NCBI GenBank assembly: GCA_002438345.1
Contig: DJUJ01000048.1
Span: forward strand, 8,960 to 15,816
Source of the DNA: Paenibacillus sp. UBA6285
GTDB lineage: Bacteria > Bacillota > Bacilli > Paenibacillales > Paenibacillaceae
Direction of reading: 5' to 3'
Length of the DNA: 6,857 nucleotides
In this document: positions 4,481 to 6,857 of the stretch, piece after piece
Layout: each line of letters starts with the position of its first letter
Position numbering within the stretch: position 1 is the stretch's first letter
Translations under genes and position numbers: made by a program
The notes under the pieces: generated by a model
What the model was told of the DNA's origin: nothing
What the model saw: only the letters and a program-made list of their open reading frames with translations
The model's database searches: none

Positions 4481-5331
4481 TGACAACTGAGCTTAATATT
4501 GCTTTTTCCCCTTGCCCTAACGATACCTTTGTATTCCATGCCTGGGCACACGGGCTTGTCCCGAATGCACCCAAGCTTAATGTAACCTATGCCGACATTG
4601 ATATTACCAACACACTTGCTGCTAACGGAGAAGGACCTGAAGTCCTCAAAATCTCCTATGCCGCTCTACCTTGGGTACTTGAGCGGTACAAACTACTGCC
4701 ATGTGGCGGTGCACTCGGTCGTGGCTGCGGCCCGCTGCTTCTTACGGCAAGTGGACCGACTGCGATCAAACGTCCCGAAAAACTAGCCGGACGCCGGATC
4801 GCAGTGCCTAGCGAACGTTCTACAGCTTATTTACTCTTCAGATTATGGGCAGCACAGCATGTAACTGGAGGCATTGGCGAAATCGTCGTCATGCCTTTCG
4901 ATGAGATCATGCCTGCCGTACGCGATGGACATATCGACGCCGGGCTGGTGATTCACGAAGCCCGCTTTACTTACGCGTCTTATGGTCTTAATATGCTGAC
5001 TGACCTTGGCAACTGGTGGGAGAGCGATACCGGACTGCCGATTCCACTCGGCGCGATCATTGCTCGCCGCGATCTGGATGCCGATGCTATCACTGGTTGG
5101 ATTCGCAGCTCTCTTCAATATGCGTGGGATCATCCTACCGATTCTAGAGACTATGTGCTTAGTCACGCTCAAGAGCTGGCTCCAGAAGTGGCTAAATCTC
5201 ACATTGATCTCTATGTGAACGACTTCTCGATGAATCTAGGCGATGACGGCTACGCCGCAATCTCCGCCTTACTAAATCGTGCTGCAGCAGAAGGACTTGT
5301 ACCTGCCATCGACCCCGCATTACTTCGGTAG
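4480..5331 (+). CDS. mqnD: 1,4-dihydroxy-6-naphthoate synthase (menaquinone biosynthesis)
   Basis: Enzyme of the futalosine pathway that turns cyclic dehypoxanthinyl futalosine into 1,4-dihydroxy-6-naphthoate, the naphthoquinol precursor of menaquinone. The 283 residues have a periplasmic-binding-protein-like fold but no signal peptide. Seen: SPCPNDTFVFHAW at 10-22 (the family signature), EVLKISYAALPWV (54-66), GGALGRGCGPLL (77-88), and GLVIHEARFTY (155-165), whose His159 should correspond to the catalytic histidine described for the Thermus enzyme. Start: ATG 4480 shares its A with the mqnB stop, and GGAGG (4468-4472) lies 7 nt upstream, so translation is coupled to mqnB. Base composition is ordinary for the window, unlike mqnB. 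mqnA, mqnC and mqnE, also needed for the pathway, are not in the window and should lie elsewhere. A strong terminator follows. Confidence 0.96.
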   Translation: MTTELNIAFSPCPNDTFVFHAWAHGLVPNAPKLNVTYADIDITNTLAANGEGPEVLKISYAALPWVLERYKLLPCGGALGRGCGPLLLTASGPTAIKRPEKLAGRRIAVPSERSTAYLLFRLWAAQHVTGGIGEIVVMPFDEIMPAVRDGHIDAGLVIHEARFTYASYGLNMLTDLGNWWESDTGLPIPLGAIIARRDLDADAITGWIRSSLQYAWDHPTDSRDYVLSHAQELAPEVAKSHIDLYVNDFSMNLGDDGYAAISALLNRAAAEGLVPAIDPALLR

Positions 5332-5377
5332 CATTTACTAGGCATTCTTAGTGCACTTTAAAACTAGACATAACCTT

Positions 5378-5425
5378 AAATCCCCGGTTACACCCATAAG
5401 GTGTCCTCCGGGGATTTTGTTTATT
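5378..5425 (+). terminator. Intrinsic terminator of mqnBD
   Basis: A two-part hairpin. The outer stem pairs AAATCCCCGG (5378-5387) with CCGGGGATTT (5408-5417) perfectly. After a small internal loop, ACACC (5390-5394) pairs with GGTGT (5400-5404) around CATAA. The run TTTTGTTTATT follows. It begins 46 nt past the mqnD stop. Its upstream A-run is short, so it acts mainly on the plus strand. Confidence 0.93.
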
Positions 5426-5463
5426 CTAAGTAGCAGTCCTTGCGATTGCCTGCGAGCCATTAT

Positions 5464-5492
5464 TTGGCATAGCGAAACGATGGCTATACAAT
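5464..5492 (+). promoter_or_regulatory. Sigma-A promoter of the methyltransferase gene
   Basis: -35 TTGGCA (5464-5469, 5 of 6) and -10 TACAAT (5487-5492, 5 of 6) are separated by 17 nt. The start point would be near 5499, only about 28 nt before the start codon, inside the dyad described next. It gives the methyltransferase a transcript separate from mqnBD. Confidence 0.75.
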
Positions 5493-5513
5493 AGACCTAT
5501 AAATAGGTTCTAT
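5491..5513. promoter_or_regulatory. Operator-like dyad at the methyltransferase start point
   Basis: ACCTAT (5495-5500) and ATAGGT (5503-5508) are perfect inverted arms around AA. A wider pairing of ATAGACCTAT (5491-5500) with ATAGG and TCTAT (5503-5507, 5509-5513) has one unpaired base. It spans from the end of the -10 box to the base before the Shine-Dalgarno. Its placement suits a repressor site. The repressor is unknown and the sequence differs from the MhqR-type operators. Confidence 0.55.
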
Positions 5514-5514
5514 G

Positions 5515-5521
5515 AAGGAGG
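5515..5521 (+). promoter_or_regulatory. Methyltransferase ribosome binding site that decides the start
   Basis: AAGGAGG lies 5 nt before ATG 5527. The upstream in-frame ATG 5512 directly precedes this site and has no Shine-Dalgarno of its own, so 5527 is the likely start. Confidence 0.85.
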
Positions 5522-5526
5522 ATCAC

Positions 5527-6348
5527 ATGATACCTGAAAACAATAGCAAACAAAACATCGATCGATTTCTCGGCTTTCAAGAGGACTATGACCGCTACCG
5601 TCCCGCAGCTCCTGCCATGATCATCAAGCTGCTAACCGATTACTTGGGCACCACACCTTCACTCGTCGCAGATATAGGCTGCGGTACGGGTTTGTCTACT
5701 TTTCTGTGGAAAGATGTCGCCGACAACGTTATCGGCATTGAACCGAATCCAGATATGCTGGGAAAAGCAATCGATAAATTAAGCCGAATAAAAGATCCGC
5801 AATCTATCACTTTTGTACAAGGCTTTTCTAACCAGCTTCCACTTGCAGCAGACAGCGTAGACATTGTGACCTGCTCTCAGTCATTCCACTGGATGGATCC
5901 TGAAAGTACACTTCGAGAAGTCTCTCGGGTCTTACGAACAGGTGGCGTCTTCGCTGCCTACGATTGCGACTGGCCTCTCCCCCTTCAACAGAAGGTAGAA
6001 GAACGTTACAACCAACTGATCACCAAATCAGAGGAACTGCTCGCCTCGCTCTTACCTGATGCTGAGAGAGCACATAAATGGGACAAAGAAGGGCATTTGT
6101 CACGGATTCAGGCTAGTGGAGCGTTCTCTTTTGCTAAAGAGATCGTATTTCATAATCTCGAGGCCTGCGATGCTCGGCGCTATGTAGGACTTGCTCTAAG
6201 CCAAGGCGGAGTACGAACCGTGCTGAAGCAGGACGCTACCTTGCTCAATCAGGACATTGCAGATTTCAGTGCCGCCGTTGAAGACCATTTTCAAGGACGC
6301 ACTTTAGAGGTTCTGATCAGCTACCGAATGAGAATAGGCATCAAATAA
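5527..6348 (+). CDS. Class I SAM-dependent methyltransferase (Methyltransf_11 type), substrate unknown
   Basis: Predicted cytosolic methyltransferase of 273 residues. Seen: SAM-binding motif I VADIGCGTG (47-55), the acidic residue ending strand 2 in IGIEPNPDML (69-78, Glu72), FVQGFSNQLPLAADSVDIV (96-114) carrying the motif II region, QSFHWMDPE (118-126) as motif III, and LREVSRVLRTGGVFAAYD (129-146) with the post-motif glycines. The N-terminal FLGFQEDYDRYRP (14-26) and the SFHWMD segment recall trans-aconitate/Crg1-like small-molecule methyltransferases. The C-terminal 110 residues form a substrate-binding part I cannot match to a known substrate. An UbiE/MenG assignment is tempting beside menaquinone genes but is not supported, because the protein lacks the usual UbiE motifs and has a longer C-terminus. 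It is monocistronic: own promoter, operator-like dyad and terminator. Base composition is like that of mqnD. Confidence 0.9.
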   Translation: MIPENNSKQNIDRFLGFQEDYDRYRPAAPAMIIKLLTDYLGTTPSLVADIGCGTGLSTFLWKDVADNVIGIEPNPDMLGKAIDKLSRIKDPQSITFVQGFSNQLPLAADSVDIVTCSQSFHWMDPESTLREVSRVLRTGGVFAAYDCDWPLPLQQKVEERYNQLITKSEELLASLLPDAERAHKWDKEGHLSRIQASGAFSFAKEIVFHNLEACDARRYVGLALSQGGVRTVLKQDATLLNQDIADFSAAVEDHFQGRTLEVLISYRMRIGIK

Positions 6349-6369
6349 TCTCCGCCCTTAGGCGCAAAG

Positions 6370-6425
6370 AACGCCCCGATTTCCTTTATAGGGGAAAGTC
6401 GGAGCGTTTTCTTATTTTTATTTAA
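6370..6425 (+). terminator. Intrinsic terminator of the methyltransferase gene
   Basis: A long imperfect hairpin begins 21 nt past the stop. AACGC (6370-6374), CCGA (6376-6379) and TTTCC (6380-6384) pair with GGAAA (6393-6397), TCGG (6399-6402) and GCGTT (6404-6408), with one mismatch and one bulge. The T-rich run TTTTCTTATTTTTATTT follows. The run overlaps the end of the convergent hydrolase gene. Toward the minus strand the tail is poor, so bidirectional action is uncertain. Confidence 0.87.
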
Positions 6426-6857
6426 TTTCTCCCATAAATGCTCTTAGGTTCTCAACGATTTCCTTGGACCTTGAATGATGTAAATAATGTCCGCCCTCGA
6501 ATGTCATCACTTTTCCATGCACAGAGTCTTTGACTTGCTCTTCATGCAGAGGGATCCAATCTTTCACACCTTCATTATTCGCTTGTATAAAGAATATTAG
6601 GGGAAGATTCTTGTCGAATTTTAATCCTCTGGCTGCGACAAAGTTAGGATATATATGTTCCATTTCATTTAAGGTAGTGGAATTATTCATATTTTTGAGC
6701 GATATCAATTTCATTTGTTTCTTGGTTTCATCATCAAATGGCAGTCCATCATAAGGGTCACCACTTAATTGCAATCCCAATCTAATGATACCTGAATCTT
6801 TGAGCAGCTTTAATTTTTTTATTGGGAATTTAACATCCATACCGCCTTGCTCCGGAC
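6418..6857 (-). CDS. Alpha/beta hydrolase, C-terminal part (N-terminus beyond window)
   Basis: The frame is open to the right edge, and 146 codons are visible. An ATG at 6840 exists, but codons upstream (PEQGG) continue in frame. A 140-residue product would also lack the nucleophile elbow and be far shorter than the usual 250-300 residues, so I read this as a gene cut by the window. Seen: a helical, probably lid or cap region with YDGLPFDDETKKQMKL, then LPLIFFIQANNEGVKDWIP, the strand and loop that carries the acidic triad member in this fold, then VMTFEGGHYLHH, with the catalytic His expected in GGH, and a closing helix KEIVENLRAFMGEI. The substrate cannot be told. The gene is AT-rich compared with the rest: bases 6781-6840 hold 17 G/C of 60, which hints at a different origin. 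It converges on the methyltransferase gene. Confidence 0.83.
   Translation of the reverse strand, partial: PEQGGMDVKFPIKKLKLLKDSGIIRLGLQLSGDPYDGLPFDDETKKQMKLISLKNMNNSTTLNEMEHIYPNFVAARGLKFDKNLPLIFFIQANNEGVKDWIPLHEEQVKDSVHGKVMTFEGGHYLHHSRSKEIVENLRAFMGEIK

Noticed and set aside
3991..4551. A 186-codon antisense open frame and two other minus-strand frames over mqnB
   Set aside because: They arise from the scarcity of stop codons in GC-rich DNA. The products are low-complexity Ser/Ala/Pro/Arg-rich with no family features, and mqnB on the plus strand has clear motifs.
4843..5202. A 119-codon minus-strand open frame
   Set aside because: It is antisense to mqnD, which is conserved end to end; there is no ribosome site or recognisable product.
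5527..6348. Methyltransferase as the menaquinone methyltransferase MenG/UbiE
   Set aside because: The neighbourhood suggests it, but the motifs fit the general Methyltransf_11 and trans-aconitate-like group, the C-terminus is longer, and the gene is separated from mqnD by a strong terminator and its own promoter.
6418..6840. A complete 140-residue hydrolase starting at ATG 6840
   Set aside because: The frame stays open upstream to the window edge, no proper ribosome site precedes this ATG, and half of the hydrolase fold including the catalytic serine would be missing.
1..6857. CRISPR array, tRNA, rRNA, transposase or phage genes
   Set aside because: No spaced direct repeats, cloverleaf sequences, rRNA-like stretches or mobile-element genes were seen on either strand.

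Overview
The window looks like chromosomal DNA from a low-to-mid GC Firmicute, most likely Paenibacillus or a close relative. This is inferred from strong AGGAGG-type ribosome binding sites, sigma-A promoters, a Bacillus-type Mhq (quinone resistance) gene set, and menaquinone genes of the futalosine pathway. No rRNA, tRNA, insertion sequence or CRISPR array was seen.

Left part, minus strand (1-3530): a MarR-family regulator resembling MhqR is followed by a DoxX-family membrane protein (MhqP-like), a ring-cleaving VOC dioxygenase (MhqO-like) and an alpha/beta hydrolase (MhqD-like). The last three form a tight operon: a 17-nt gap, then a 4-bp ATGA overlap, closed by an intrinsic terminator. Beyond it, on the same strand, is the N-terminal 257 residues of a Bcr/CflA-type drug efflux transporter that runs off the left edge. 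The regulator and the operon each have a promoter whose -10 box is followed at once by an 18-bp palindrome. The two palindromes match at 16 of 18 positions, so the sequence itself argues for autoregulation plus repression of the detoxification operon.

Middle part, plus strand (3731-5425): divergently transcribed from the regulator are mqnB (futalosine hydrolase) and mqnD (1,4-dihydroxy-6-naphthoate synthase), overlapping by one base, with their own promoter and a strong terminator. They belong to the futalosine route to menaquinone. mqnB is strikingly GC-rich compared with all its neighbours and contains a 14-bp perfect inverted repeat.

Right part: a SAM-dependent methyltransferase with its own promoter, an operator-like dyad and a terminator (5464-6425, plus strand). 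It is followed by the C-terminal part of an AT-rich alpha/beta hydrolase on the minus strand that runs off the right edge.

Functionally the window puts a quinone/hydroquinone-responsive detoxification operon back to back with genes that make a quinone. Each part is a known family. The new elements are the arrangement, the duplicated promoter-operator module, and the compositional anomalies. I found no convincing evidence of a wholly undescribed system.
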